Numbered from the stretch's first letter, positions 19,096 through 30,759 are shown. The stretch: 64,000 bases of DNA from Chrysophaeum taylorii (GCA_029834535.1 JAQMWT010000671.1:248001-312000), one strand, 5' to 3'. Notes: generated from the sequence alone by a model not told the origin. Numbers and translations are program-made.

Positions 19096-20409
19096 GCTCG
19101 CCAACAAAAATATCTGCACACTTCGTCAAGAGTTCTCTCGCTCGGGTAAGACTTATTACGGTCCTCCTCTCCTAGACCGCTCCCTGCTCATTTATTGCTC
19201 GTGTTCCTGGAATCATGGAAACCTACAATTCCTATATTCACGGAAGAAGACACTAATATGCTCCCCACACACACCCCCCTCTTAACAGTCGACATTTAAA
19301 GACACTAATATGTCTTTAAATGACTGCTAAGAGGGGGGTGTGTGTGGGGAGCATGAAGGATGTGGGGTCTTTAAATGTCGACTGCTAAGAGGGGGGTGTG
19401 TGTGGGGAGCATGAAGGATGTGGGGTCTTTAAATGTCGACTGCTAAGAGGGGGGTGTGTGTGGGGAGCTAATATGTCTTTAAATGTCGACTGCTAAGAGG
19501 GGGGTGTGTGTGGGGAGCATGAAGGATGTGGGTGGCTAATATGTCTTTAAATGTCGACTGCTAAGAGGGGGGGGTGTGTGTGGGGAGCATGAAGGATGTG
19601 GGTGGGTTTGTGGGGTATGAGGGATGTGCCTGACGGGCGGAGATAAGTACGCGGGACCTAGTCGGGGTCATCGCCGAGGCGAGGGGCAGGCGAAGAGAGG
19701 ACGGGCCCCGCCCGTAGGTCGTACGCATGCTGCCGCCGGACGTATGTGCGACGAAGGGTGACGTCCTGCTGGGATCGGGCGGCCTGGGCGGGGTTCCCCG
19801 AGGCGGCGACATGGGTGAGGGCGGTGAGGGCACAGCGAGCCCGGCCTAATGCCAATATGTCTTCCTGCTATAGCAGAGGCTCGCCTGTGCCGCCAGCAAC
19901 AGGGAACAGTGAGCCGCAAGTGCAAAGTTCCCGAGGATGACAAGAAGAAGTTTGCTCTCCCGCGGGCCTATGTCTGCAGTGCGGGGGACGTTCCGGCCTA
20001 GGCGTAGAGCTGGCTGCTCGAAGGTGCGCACACGCGTGTTGTTGACGGCGTCGGCCGAGGGCGAGGAGGAATGGGCGGCGGTGCTGCGGTACAGCGGTGC
20101 CGTGGACGCTGGTGCTGCGGAAGCGCGCGGTGGCGCTGGTAGCAATCGTGGACCCGGCGCCGCTGGACCCCGATGTGCGCCTCGACAAAGAGCTGGCGTC
20201 GCCGCGCTCGGGACTAGGCAAGCCCCTGATGTGGACGCTGCAAAGCTGACGATTGGCTGCCGCGCGGTGACGCTGGGGGTGGCTGGCGTTCTGGCGCCGC
20301 TCTCGCTCAAGGTCGCGTTCGACTTGACCGGTGACCGGCCCCAGGCGCTAGCTGGCCTGCGTCGTCTACCTCGACCTGGCGCTGGCACCGTCCGTGGTCA
20401 ACGGGTTGC
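19096..20409. other. upstream region of ZNG1-like gene with minisatellite
   Basis: This contains the ZNG1-like promoter (19096-19250), the G-rich minisatellite (19258-19605) and GC-rich sequence. The segment 19795-19843 resembles 7795-7840. The 177-codon frame at 19937-20470 shows no recognisable domain. Confidence 0.4.
19258..19605 (+). repeat. G-rich minisatellite: five direct units plus one inverted unit
   Basis: Units of 50-68 bp begin with tctttaaatg at about 19312, 19368, 19426, 19476 and 19544. Each continues gtcgactgctaagagggggg, then a TG-rich run and ggggagc. Ahead of them lies an inverted copy (19258-19305). It can pair with the first direct unit (19310-19352) to form a hairpin with arms of over 40 bp. 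Each unit carries several G-runs, so quadruplex folding is plausible. Unit lengths differ through optional catgaaggatgtgggg and ctaatatg pieces. Confidence 0.9.
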
Positions 20410-22190
20410 TTGTGGGCCGCGTGGCGATTCCGGCGGACGCGACCCTCGCCGACGATACGCAGCTCGCTAAACGCAGCTACGCCCTCCGCCACGTCTTCCC
20501 TGCGGACTGCGACCTGGGCGCCGCCGCTGCCGACGACACCTCGCTCGCATGGTCGCGCTGACGCCGGCCGCCGACTCATTCGTCTGCGACGACCAGGGCC
20601 AGCGGCTCTGGTTTGGCCGTCTCGATGCCGAGATGTCCCGCGTCACCAAGCAGCACGAGCTCCACGTCCACGACGCCACCGCGGTCCTTATGGCGTACGT
20701 CGACGCGAGCGTCGAACCCACCGTCAACTCCCTCTCGCCGCGCGCCGGTGCCTCGCGCGGCAGCCGCTGCGTGCTCTGCCAGTCGCACGACTGGGCTGGC
20801 ATGCGCGTGCGTGCCGGCCGTCGAGTCCGACAACGCGGTCGACGTGACCGAGGGCCTGAGAGCCTCTGCGACGCGGTGCGCCGTCGACGAGTCGAAGTTC
20901 TCCCCTGGACAAGGTTGCGCCAATGATGCAGTACCACACGCAGGGCTGACGACGGTACACTTCTTCGAGGCTCGGGATCCGCCGCCCGACGTGCCCCTCG
21001 AGGAAAACCGACCTCTCCGACGACAACGATGTCTACTACTACTGGTAGGATCATGAGCAGGAGCCGGCCCGCGTCGATGAGCCGACGCGCCTCTTCCTCG
21101 CCGCCACCGGCGCTGTGTTGCACGCCGGCGCTGCCGCCGGCCTGGTCCAGCGCAAATGGGTCGGCGTCTTCGGCCGTGGCCATTAAGAGGTAGAGCCCGC
21201 GCCCAAGCAGCTGCCGTTCACCGTGCTGTCGGGCTTTTTGGGCGCCGGCAAGACGACGCACATGCAGCGCGTGTTCCAGCCCCAGAAGGTCCTGCGCGTC
21301 ACGGTCATCGTCAACGACATGCCCGCGGTGAACGTCGACGGCGCCCTGCTCCGTGCCGCGGACGTTGTGCAAAAAAAGGAGCACATGATCGAGTTGACGA
21401 GCACCGTGTCTGCTGCGCGCTGAGCGAGGACCTGCTGACAACGCTGCGTGACCTTGCGGACCGGCGCCAATTCGACTGCGTTCTCGTCGAGTCCTCAGGC
21501 AACCTCGGAGCAGCTGTCAATGGCAAAAAACTTTACCTTCGAGGATGGCGACGGCGTCTCGCCGGTCTTCAACCTCGACATCATTATCATCGTCGTCGAC
21601 GCGTCGACCTTTGGTGCCGAGCTCGCTAACTTCGTCTTCTGCCACCGGTCCCCGCTGCACCTGAGCTGCCAACGCCTCGACGCTTGGGCCGCCGGCGCCG
21701 TCGTCCTGCCAAGGGCTGGCACGTCCCGTGATTGGGACCAAGAGTGCGTCATATCCCTCGCCGGCCGTATCGCTTCGCTCCTGCTGCACCCCTCTGGTGG
21801 GTATCGGTCGACCGCGCAGAGTGGCCGACAGGCCGACGCCATCGCGCCACTCTGGTGCGAGGGCCAGGACGACTGCCAGAACGAGCTCGTCGTCATCGGT
21901 TGCACCATGGCAACCACGCCACCGTCATCGCCGCCCTCGAGGCCTGCCTCCTCCATGCAGGCGAAGCCACCCTCCTTCGAGGACCCCTTCCTCGCCCACT
22001 GGCTCTTCCTCGAGGCCGCCGCCGACGCGGGCAACGACCACGGCCACAACCACGACTGGCTAGCGTGTCCGTTGACGCCGCGGGCGATGGAGCGGCGCGC
22101 CGGCGTCTTGAACATCTTTGGCGTCTTGGGCCGGAGCGCCTCGAAACTCGGCTTATCGGCGACGCCGCGCTCTCCAATCCACCGAAAACC
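20410..22190 (+). pseudogene. decayed second COG0523 GTPase gene of bacterial type
   Basis: Pieces of a CobW-domain GTPase appear in order but in changing frames. L-S-G-F-L-G-A-G-K-T-T-H is at about 21223-21258. V-I-V-N-D-M and V-N-V-D-G follow. V-C-C-A-L-S-E-D-L-L sits near 21408-21440 and V-L-V-E-S-S-G near 21482-21502. F-T-F-E-D-G-D-G with V-V-D-A-S-T-F-G lies at 21530-21620. Q-N-E-L-V-V-I-G is near 21880, with D-P-F-L-A-H-W near 21980 and an H-G-H-N-H run near 22040. In-frame stops lie at 21046 (TAG) and 21184 (TAA), and the frame shifts near 21005, 21405, 21500 and 21880. An N-terminal extension (about 20430-21180) also reads as decayed protein. The order and motifs match bacterial zinc-associated COG0523 proteins better than the eukaryotic ZNG1 next door, so a transferred gene that later decayed is likely. 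Confidence 0.7.
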
Positions 22191-23557
22191 TAATCCCACC
22201 GAAAACCTCCTTCATACCGAACATGAAAGAATCAATCCCCTGAACAATCGCTGGAGATTTCGTATCGTGCCTACGGGAAGAGCTGCGCGGCTCAATTCCT
22301 ATAGAAAAAATCGAAGCGCGTGGACGACGAGCGAAATACATAAAAAGCACCAGCTCGGTGTCTTCTTCCAAAGAGAGCTAGCACCGGCGCCGCGCGGTCA
22401 GCAGACAGCTTCCGGAAGAAGATGTTCGGCGACGAGGTGAATTGCGCCGAGCGTCTACTGTTGGAAAGTTTTCTTCATCACTTCGCAAAGTGGATATATC
22501 CGACTCGCGAAATGGAAATCGCCGATGATACTGAAACATGTAGAGCTCGCGACGCATTAGTAGAACGACAGATGCTATTTGCCAGAAAAAGTCAAATGGA
22601 AGGATCAATTTCGTCACTCATCGCAGCGCGATTTAGCCGTAAAGTGAAAGGTTCGTGTTGCAGCTCGCGCTGTAGGGCAGCAGCATTCACGCGCGTGCGG
22701 CACATCCCGACTCCAGAGACAACCGCAATGGGAATGGCTTTCGGGACAACCACGTAGTAGGATCCCAGTTAAGAGACAAATCATAGGGAAGAACACGAAA
22801 TGGTCGCACAGTCTTCAAAGGGGTCTGGTCGCCACCCCCTAAGCTACTACCAATAAGCGCGGTGTGCTAATCAAGCTGGGCACGAGCATTCGCGCGGCGT
22901 TGACGGGCGACGACTTCCGCGTCGTGGAGAGCGACCGATGAGGCCCCCCTGAGTTCACGCACCTTTGAGAGGTGGTCAACACCCAGGGAGTGCACCATGA
23001 GGGAGAGAGATCCTCGCGTGATAAGGCATCATCGAGAACGGCAGTCACACGTTGTTTGAGGGCGCGCCGTTAGGTTCGATGATGCAGCTAGCAGAAATAG
23101 ATGATCCTGGTAGATTTCCATATCACAACATCCCGCAGATTATTCATTTACCCCAAGGACGGCACACTCCAATGTTTCGAGTTGTTGGACGGCGGCCCGT
23201 CTCCAGTCAATGGGGTATTGGCCAGCAAGAACACTCTCGCGAACGAGAGTGGACGCAACAACACCGAGCCACGAAAAAGTCGTCCACAAGACTTGTTGGA
23301 GATTTTTTTTTTTTTTTCCGGCGGCGGCGGCGGCGGCGGCGGCGGTGGAAGTCGGGTCGTTGTGACCGCGGGTGCACACCCACCCACCCACCCACTTCTT
23401 AGGGTGTACTCGTGACGCATACATCCATTTAAGAAAGACCTTGTGGCAAACGACGACGACAAGAAGAAAGCAAGACGGTTTGACGTCACGGCAGTCGTAA
23501 GCAGATCTATTTTTGTGGCAGCAAAACCTGTCTGTCTTGCGTTTGTTGAGGCGTACG
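22191..23557. other. gene-free stretch with poly-T/(CGG) tract
   Basis: Short plus-strand frames (22422-22757 and pieces at 22855-23160) look vaguely protein-like but match nothing I know. A poly-T run (23303-23317) abuts a (CGG) array (23318-23346), and a CCCA run lies near 23381-23394. The promoter of the first channel gene should lie at the 3' end. Confidence 0.45.
23303..23346 (+). repeat. poly-T joined to (CGG)n
   Basis: About fifteen T residues are followed directly by nine CGG units. It is about 210 bp upstream of the first channel gene's preferred start and may lie in its promoter or 5' UTR. Confidence 0.9.
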
Positions 23558-25159
23558 ATGGTGAGGCGTCGTCGTCGGGCGTTGGTCGTGTTGGCGGCCG
23601 TCGCGGCCGAGAGCGAATGCGAATGCAGGTGGAAGACGGGCAGAGGATGCGGCGCGAGCGGGCTTGAGCTCGAAGCGACTTTGCTCCGCGACTACGACCT
23701 GACCGTGAGGCCGGAAGTTTCGAAACGCAATTCTTTGGACGCCCCCCCCGATAACGTGACGATCGAGCTGTCAATGCTGTCGTTCGCGATCAACGAGATC
23801 GATCAGACGTTGACGGCACGAGGATACTTTCGATTGTTCTGGCACGATGATCGCCTCGCGCACGAAAGCCCTTGGGCCGACGACCGGTGCGCGCCGGGAT
23901 CGACGGAACGCGCTTGGAGTCTCAGCAACCAGTCATCGATCTGGCGGCCCGACATATATTCGGAAAACTTCCGCCAATCCAACGTCAGGCCCGAGGACAC
24001 GGCGTCCCTGACTTGGATCTACCCCGACGGCATGGTTTTTACTTCGCGATACATAAACGCGGTGTTCGAATGCAGCTTCAAGGCCCGACAATTGCCGTTC
24101 GACTCGCACACCTGTTCGGTCGAAATCGGCTCGTACAGCTTGACCAAAGACGACCTGATCTTGACAGCCCTCGGCGACGGCATCCCGTACGAAATCGCTC
24201 GCGGCAACAGCATCTGGCAGCTGGACAAGACGTCGGCGACGAACGTCGACTACACGTACCCCGCCGGCGTCTGGTCCTACGCGATATTGCAGATCCACGT
24301 GACGCGCCGGTCCAAGTACCATATCAACTACTCGATGATCCCGGCTCTTATATTCCTCGCGATCGTCTACTGCGGCTTCTTCGTCGACAGGGCGTCCGCT
24401 CCCGCGCGCGTCGGCGTCTCGATCACCTCTGTCCTGATCCTCCGACTCCTCCTCAACGCGGTCTTTTCCCAGATGGAGACGGTCAGCTACGAGATATACA
24501 TTACCCAGTTCCTCCAGATCTCGCTCATCTACGGCTGCCTCTCCGTCTTCCAGTACGCTCTCGTCCAGCACTACATGCACGAGGAGGAAATCGCCGCCTC
24601 GCGACGCCGCACCCTCGAAAAGCTGCAGGCCCGCGTCAACACGCGCATAGAGAAGAGCATCGAGATGCACATCAAAGAATCCAAGGGCAGCGACGACATC
24701 TTCCAGGAGGTCGCGATCGTCGACGATACCGACGACGACTACCTCTGGGATCCCCCGGGTCCCTGCAACCCGATCTGGGAGCGCGACATGCACAGCATGA
24801 AGGCGCTTTTTGACCGATTCGACTCGGACGGCAGCGGCACCATCGAAGCCCTCGAGGTCTCGAACCTACTCCGATACTACGGTCTCTTCGTTGACGTCGA
24901 ACACGCCAGCGACCTCATTCTAAACTGGCTCTTCATCAACAAGTACCCAATCCCACAAGACATAGCCAACGTCAGCCTCAACTTCCCCCAGTTCCAGGAT
25001 TTCCTCGTCAACTACCCAAAATACTCCCTCGGCGAGGCCGACACAAAAAACTTCTTCTTCCAACCGCGCTCCCTCCAGTGCGACGTCGTCTGCAGGTACT
25101 TCTGGTTCCCCGCCATCGGCCTCACGTACCTCGTCCACTGGATCTTTTGGTTTGGATGA
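23558..25159 (+). CDS. Cys-loop ligand-gated ion channel with EF-hand in the M3-M4 loop (paralog 1)
   Basis: A 533-residue pentameric ligand-gated channel subunit. A signal peptide covers about 1-17. The extracellular domain shows W-R-P-D-I-Y-S-E-N, Y-P-D-G-M-V and a canonical Cys-loop (C172 to C186, 13 residues between, with P-F-D). M1 is about 258-278. M2 begins at P-A-R-V-G (282-286) and runs V-S-I-T-S-V-L-I-L-R. M3 is about 313-337 and M4 about 514-532. The long cytosolic M3-M4 loop carries a helix-loop-helix with a canonical EF-hand calcium loop (D422-S-D-G-S-G-T-I-E-A-L-E433), then a second, degenerate EF-like helix pair. The PAR motif at the M1-M2 turn is typical of anion-selective members, and an Arg within M2 (12') is unusual. 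I start at this ATG because the upstream in-frame extension has only TTG and this Met gives the signal peptide. Confidence 0.9.
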   Translation: MVRRRRRALVVLAAVAAESECECRWKTGRGCGASGLELEATLLRDYDLTVRPEVSKRNSLDAPPDNVTIELSMLSFAINEIDQTLTARGYFRLFWHDDRLAHESPWADDRCAPGSTERAWSLSNQSSIWRPDIYSENFRQSNVRPEDTASLTWIYPDGMVFTSRYINAVFECSFKARQLPFDSHTCSVEIGSYSLTKDDLILTALGDGIPYEIARGNSIWQLDKTSATNVDYTYPAGVWSYAILQIHVTRRSKYHINYSMIPALIFLAIVYCGFFVDRASAPARVGVSITSVLILRLLLNAVFSQMETVSYEIYITQFLQISLIYGCLSVFQYALVQHYMHEEEIAASRRRTLEKLQARVNTRIEKSIEMHIKESKGSDDIFQEVAIVDDTDDDYLWDPPGPCNPIWERDMHSMKALFDRFDSDGSGTIEALEVSNLLRYYGLFVDVEHASDLILNWLFINKYPIPQDIANVSLNFPQFQDFLVNYPKYSLGEADTKNFFFQPRSLQCDVVCRYFWFPAIGLTYLVHWIFWFG

Positions 25160-25434
25160 TGATGAACTCCTTTTTCTCCTTCCTTCCACCTCGGGACCTT
25201 TTTAAACAACAATCCTACTACTTTTTACAGGACTACGCCCGCTTATTATTAGCAGTCAGTGAACCAACCAACCTCTCTTCGCGGCGAGTTATCTGTATTT
25301 TGGGATCGGAATCGGTTCAGGGTCGTCGTCGAGATTGATCTTGAAAGTTGTTTGATCAAATAATTATTATTATTTTAAGTATTTGAAGAAGTTCTCTTCT
25401 ATCCTCCTCACTATTGATTTATTTGATTTTTTCT

Positions 25435-25435
25435 A

Positions 25436-25467
<32 letters not shown>
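25435..25467 (+). repeat. (ATA) microsatellite
   Basis: Eleven ATA units, about 280 bp downstream of the first channel gene's stop codon. Confidence 0.9.
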
Positions 25468-25468
<1 letters not shown>

Positions 25469-26727
25469 CATCGATAAGAAGAAGAAGTTTTGATCATTAT
25501 TGTCATCAAACTCTTGGAACAATATATGATATGAAAAAACTTGGTCAGTCAATCACTCACTCAAAAGTTTCTCTGAGCCCGACCACCACTTCAGTTGTTG
25601 ATCATCATCTGACACAAAGCTTGGTCAACAAGTTTGATCACTAACACATGGATCAAACTTTAGCTCTGACAATCAAAATCTTATCTTCATTAAGAGGCAT
25701 CGTCAATGAGGTGACGTCTGAGCGCTAGTTGATGCGAAAGTGCTAAAAGAGTACGAGCACCTACGCAGATCTATCCTGCAGCATGGCGCGGTACACGCAC
25801 GGCTTGGGCACATGACCGACCGCCTACTTAGAAGGACATCATCCTAAGACAGCGCTTCGGCGATACGCGAAGAGGTTGTCCTGAGGGCAGCGATGGCTTG
25901 GCTTGGTTAAGCTGGACCCATGCTCGCACCATACATCGTAGGAGCATCCCAAACTGCAACTCACCATGGCACTGTTGCCATGGTCGTTCGCCATTCTTCG
26001 CCAACGGGCGGACACCAGAGGTTCATGGTCTGCGTGAGACCGATCACTCCTCCATTCTGGCTCTGTCACTTTCTGGATCCTAGAATCCGAGAGGGAGAGC
26101 GTCTTTGCGAATCGACATCAAGAGCGCGCAATTCGACAACCTCAAGCAACTGCCGAGGCAACGCTCATGGTGCAGCCTCGCATCGTTCTCCCACACCTGC
26201 GCTAGACGGTACGTCGCCACGCTCGCAGTTCAGGTGGGTGCCCTTCAACGTCGCGTACCCGATCCGGAGTTAGGTGTCCACCAGCTGGGACGTGGGACCG
26301 CAACGCGAACACGCGCCGTTATGCCCATATTAGCAACTCGCAAGACCGGAACTGAGCACCTACTTATCCTCCTCATGAAGCACCTCGCCCCCCCCCGCAA
26401 GATCTGCCGCAGCACCGTCGTGCACCGCACGAGGACGTCGGCAAACCCCAACCCCTGCTTCCCCCCCACACCCCATGGGTGGGGCTGGGCCCCCGAACCC
26501 CCTCCCCTTGTTTGGTCTCCCGAGCCGCGGCATCTCAACCGCGAAAGAAAGTCAACCACCTCACTCAGGAAGATCGCGGACATCTATAGCTCCAACCCTG
26601 GCGGCTTGCGTCAACGTCCTTCACTCACCCCAGTTCTCCTTTCCGCTCGACGCTCGGACCCCCGCCAATCTAGGCGAAAGAAAGCTTCGAGTTTGCTCCC
26701 TGTCATTAATCCGAGTCTCTAATACAA

Positions 26728-26975
26728 CAAGTTTGACGTGCTTGTCCGAAGTTTGATCACGCCAAGTGTAGTGGGGGGTTTTTGATCACAATGCTATATA
26801 TTTGACCACAAAGCGGCAAGTTTGATTGCGAAGTCACAAGTTTGATTACGAAGAATTTTTTGATCACAAATTTACAAGTTTGATGATCACAAAGCTGCAA
26901 CTTTGATCACAAAGTTTGATCACCATGTTACAAGTCTTTTGGTCACAAAGCTACCATATTTGACCATATTCGCGC
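26728..26975 (+). repeat. degenerate minisatellite built on caagtttgatcacaaagct
   Basis: About a dozen irregular copies of a unit near 20 bp, with the core aagtttgatcacaaag. Related words occur singly at 25590-25660. The copies have drifted strongly and spacing varies, so the array is old. No coding potential is visible. Confidence 0.7.
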
Positions 26976-28689
26976 ATCACACATGCGACAACGCTCGCAG
27001 ACAAAAAATTCTCAAACAATGCCTGCACAAGACACCGCTGATATCGCGTTGTTTCGCCGCCCAAGAGCACATTCAGATGCACCCGAGTTCGATGCTCTCG
27101 ACAGATTCCAGCGAATGAATGATCCTGGTTCGTCACATGGTGCCTTTGGCGGATGACGTTGTTGTGGATGTTTATCAAACGCTTCTGCCGATTAGAGCCG
27201 CCTGACTTGCCCTCCATGGAGCCCTTCATGAGGACCATCACGGCCTCGCGAAAGTGCTCCGTGCGCTTGGTGCCCAATGGATATCTCAAGCCGCTTGTTG
27301 TTTCTCATGAACTAACGTGCCGTGCCGAGCATATACGAAAAGCCTTTCCACCCCCTGCATCATATACCCACTCAACAACACACATTTTTTTTTTGTAGAG
27401 ATGCGAGGTAGCAGGCACGGAGCTGAGGGAAGAGAGTCGCCGGCGAAGGAATGGGGCCTGTTCTCTCCAGTAGAACGCGGGTTTGTCAAGGAACTTGTGT
27501 GGCCCCGAACGATGGCAGACATTGCAGTCCAGCCCCTGCCATCGTATCATACTCCCGTATCTTAGATGAGTGTTCGCAAACGTTGGAAGTCCCTAAGAAT
27601 ATGCGAAAACCACGCAACGTGACGGTACGCGTGACAGTTTGCACCCTCTCTTGACTTTAAGTTCAAAGCTCTTGAACGCGAGAGCTTGATCCCCAGCAGA
27701 AGTCTCGACGCCATAAAAGCCGCTTGCTTGAAACAAATCAGCGCGATGTGTAGAAAAAGCGATGAAATGTTTGTGGGCCTTCGAACGAGCGGATACGAAC
27801 TTGGCGCACGTCACGAAAAAGTCAACATTGTGGTCCACGCGCGTGTTTGGCGGTTGATGATGACGCACAAAATGATTAACATCGGCAAATCGTGGCCGAT
27901 CGGAATCTCGGTCGCTTGCAGTCTGGTCGCAAGTTCCTCGTACATTTCCGTTTTCGCGCGGTGGATGATTTCTCCGTGTGTCTCAGCACAGATTTGTCTT
28001 CCATTCGCCACAAGATTGAGTGCAATCAAACTCTAGTGACGAACACAATTCGAATGGTAGTTGCAGCATATCAAAGAAGAGGCATAAATGATGGCAAAAG
28101 CCAGCACGTAATTCTTTGCGCCAGATGTGATCCGTTTGCCATCGCGGATGTCCAGCCAGTACACGAAATCAGTCATGATATTGGTTTCCAGCAAACGTGT
28201 CCACATCGCGTTTGCTACGCACGTGCGATTGACACCTGGGCACTCGACGTGCTCGGCGTCATTGGGTGGTGGGTCTCCCTCGTGCTCGACGTCGATAGAA
28301 GGCTCACCCTCCATCTCCTGCCCCTGGTGATGTCACGACGTGCTTAGGTGCAGCAACCTCTGCACACGCGGATACGGCCTTGGACCTCGACAACTCGATG
28401 GACGCCGACCGACCTTGTGGCGAAGGACTTCGTGTCGCCACACAACACCTCCACCAAGCGAGACCACGAAAGGGGGGGAGAGGTAATGAAAGAAAGGTAA
28501 GGCTCGTAGCATCAGCACTTTTGCCACAGAAGTTCCCTCGTGTCGACGCAGCAGGTAATACAGAACTCTGAACAAAGCGAGAAGATATCTGAACACATGA
28601 TTGAAAAGAATGCGACAGTGACATGCGCGGTCTCATAAAACTCTGATGAATCCAACTCGTTACGATCCGTTCTTTGATTTTTGCCCCCA

Positions 28690-29370
28690 GCGTCCTTTGC
28701 AACGAAGACGGTGACAGCTAGCGGCTGGTTCGCGTGCAACTTGACGTCGCAGAAAATGAGGGCAGTTGTCATCCGCGTATGCACAGCGTCGGAGGGAAGC
28801 CGCCGCCACGGCAGCAGTGAATTGGAGATTTAGGGATTCAATGGAGCGCACTAAGATGTCCAGATCCCGCGAGTTTCAGAGGGCGACACAATACCTATTT
28901 GTCGGTGCTGCGGTCGACGACGCATACGAATGCCGGCGCTGCAGTCGACGCAGTATTGGACTTGTAGTAGCAGTAATGCGATGCTTTCGTGTTTCCGCAC
29001 ACAGTACGCACACTCTTGAATCGAGGCAAAGACTTGTTCACTCCAAGAACAGTATCGGTCCCTATCTCCTCGACGCGAGCTCAGCTCGTGCCGAAGCGAC
29101 CAACGTCGAGAGGGGGAAAGTTGGATACTTCCGCAACCTCCTGGCTCCAGTATTCGCGGCGACCCCCTTTGACGTTCTGGAGCGTCATGTATATAAAAAA
29201 ATCAAAGACTCTGAAGATCTCACCCTTCGTTGCAGCCCGATTTCCCTCCTCATTACGGCCGCCGTCGCCGCCGCGACCATGGTGTCCATTGTCTGCCTCG
29301 GGTACATGAGGGTGAAGTAATCCATCGGCGACTGAACGTTTCCGAAGTTAAAACCCCACAACGGCTGCAT
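28690..29370 (-). pseudogene. possible decayed DNA transposon (PiggyBac-like?)
   Basis: Minus-strand frames encode S-P-M-D-Y-F-T-L-M-Y-P near 29320. Then follows R-R-E-Y-W-S-Q-E near 29160 and G-R-F-G-T-S near 29100, with a stop codon between the last piece and V-E-E-I-G. The spacing of a P-x-x-Y-F segment, a D/E-Y-W-S segment and an R-F-x-x-I-like segment recalls the N-terminal part of PiggyBac-type transposases. No DDD catalytic motif was found and the frames break repeatedly. The assignment is speculative. Confidence 0.2.
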
Positions 29371-30709
29371 TGACCATCGATGCGCAATGCTTCAGTCCTC
29401 CCGCACGCACCAGGCTGCTGCCCGGAACGTCCTTTACCCGTCCTCAACGACGACGATGTTGCCTCCATTTTGCGCACAGCAAAGGGTCTCGTCCACTGAC
29501 TCCTCGACTTCGTCATCATCATCGCCGCCACTCCAATATTCTCCTGAGCACGTTCGCAACCTTGGAGCAGCAGCATCCGCGGTGTGATCTCCATCGTGAA
29601 AAAAAGTGGAGTCGCCGACGGTCCACTCGACAATTCAGCAAACCCTTTCGTTGCAAACCCGGAGGAATCCATGTCAGTAACATCTCATCACAACCGCCCC
29701 AGGGCCTTCAAAATCCCCGCCTTCCGCGTTGATATTTCCGGCGCATGACCCGGGTCGCGTCTGTCCGGCGGGTCCTTCGCCGTCTTCGAGGGATGAAAAA
29801 AAACTCGGCGGCCTCGGCAGCTAGCGACAAGCGGAGAAATTTGCGAACATGTACAGATCGCGCTCTTTCTAACGGTACCACAAACGCCCACGCGGCGTTT
29901 GCACTCAGCTCGGGAGAGAGAGAGATTTTCGAACAAAGTGTTCGATATCTCGAACGTAATTCCGTCGTGCGCAGATTATGGGGCCAATTAACACTTCTTT
30001 TTCTCGTTACGACCTCTCGAGATAGATGGCCCGACCTCGGCGCGCCGGGTGGTCGGTCTGTCTCAATGAACGGTAGAGTCCAAATATGCTGACTACAACT
30101 CAAACAATTTTGCTGGCGACCGCGGCTTCTTCTTCTTCTTCTTCTTCTTCAGGATTGCGTGTGCAGTTCGACCGTCATCGGCCCTATTTTTTTCATGGTA
30201 GCGCTCATCAACACACTTTCATAAAATTATCCGACGGAGTCAGATTATTATCGAGCAACGTTCGAACTGAGAATACATTATGCTATGGCCCCACTCCGAA
30301 CCGCGTTCTTTCAATGACTTGGGTGAAAGAAAACACGGCAATTTAACTTCTGATTTGAAGTAATAATATCCCGTGTTCCAATTTTTGATTGTACGCATTC
30401 ATGATATCGCAGTTTAAACCCAACGCCGTCAGAAAGCGTGGTGCTTTTTTAGCTAACGGCGTCAGGTATGGTTGCTTGATGTGTATGCTACAAGTGATAT
30501 GATAGGTAATGATTACGACTTACGACTTTTCTTCGCGCACGACGGAGGGCGCACTAATTTTGAGAATACGTCGCCGCGGAAACGCGTCGCGGAAATATCA
30601 ACGGCGGCGTCGGGCTTATGTATGCAGTCTCACGCTTTTTCTCAACCGCATCCTCGCCCAAGGTGGCTCTCGAAGTTCATATCCCGACTTTACCTTTATG
30701 CGCTCAGGT

Positions 30710-30732
30710 ATGAATGAATGAATGAATGAATA
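30710..30732 (+). repeat. (TGAA) microsatellite
   Basis: Five to six TGAA units; a further tgaatgaag lies a few bases on. Confidence 0.9.
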
Positions 30733-30759
30733 GCTGAATGAAGAAAAAATGAATATTGC

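Larger units (their letters stand above)
25160..27660. other. repeat-rich gene-free DNA between the channel paralogs, part 1
   Basis: AT-richer DNA without a supportable gene. It holds an (ATA) array (25435-25467), repeated tttgatca and aagtttgatcac words from 25490 onward, and a degenerate 20-bp repeat at 26728-26975. A frame near 26318-26400 contains K-T-G-T-E-H-L-L, vaguely sulfotransferase-like, but is too short to call. Confidence 0.5.

Noticed and set aside
19312-19605. Regular repeats that could suggest a CRISPR array
   Set aside because: Units are contiguous without unique spacers, vary in length and lie in clearly eukaryotic DNA.
21046-21186. In-frame TAG and TAA as a sign of stop-codon reassignment
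   Set aside because: Intact genes in the window end in TAA, TAG and TGA, and the same locus also has frame shifts, so decay explains it.
26318-26400. K-T-G-T-E-H-L-L frame as a fifth sulfotransferase
   Set aside because: Only one short motif is present, with no 3'-phosphate site or continuing homology.
27593-28314. Minus-strand frames that might be a decayed regulatory or transposon gene
   Set aside because: They look protein-like in places but match no family I can name, and no motif order could be established.
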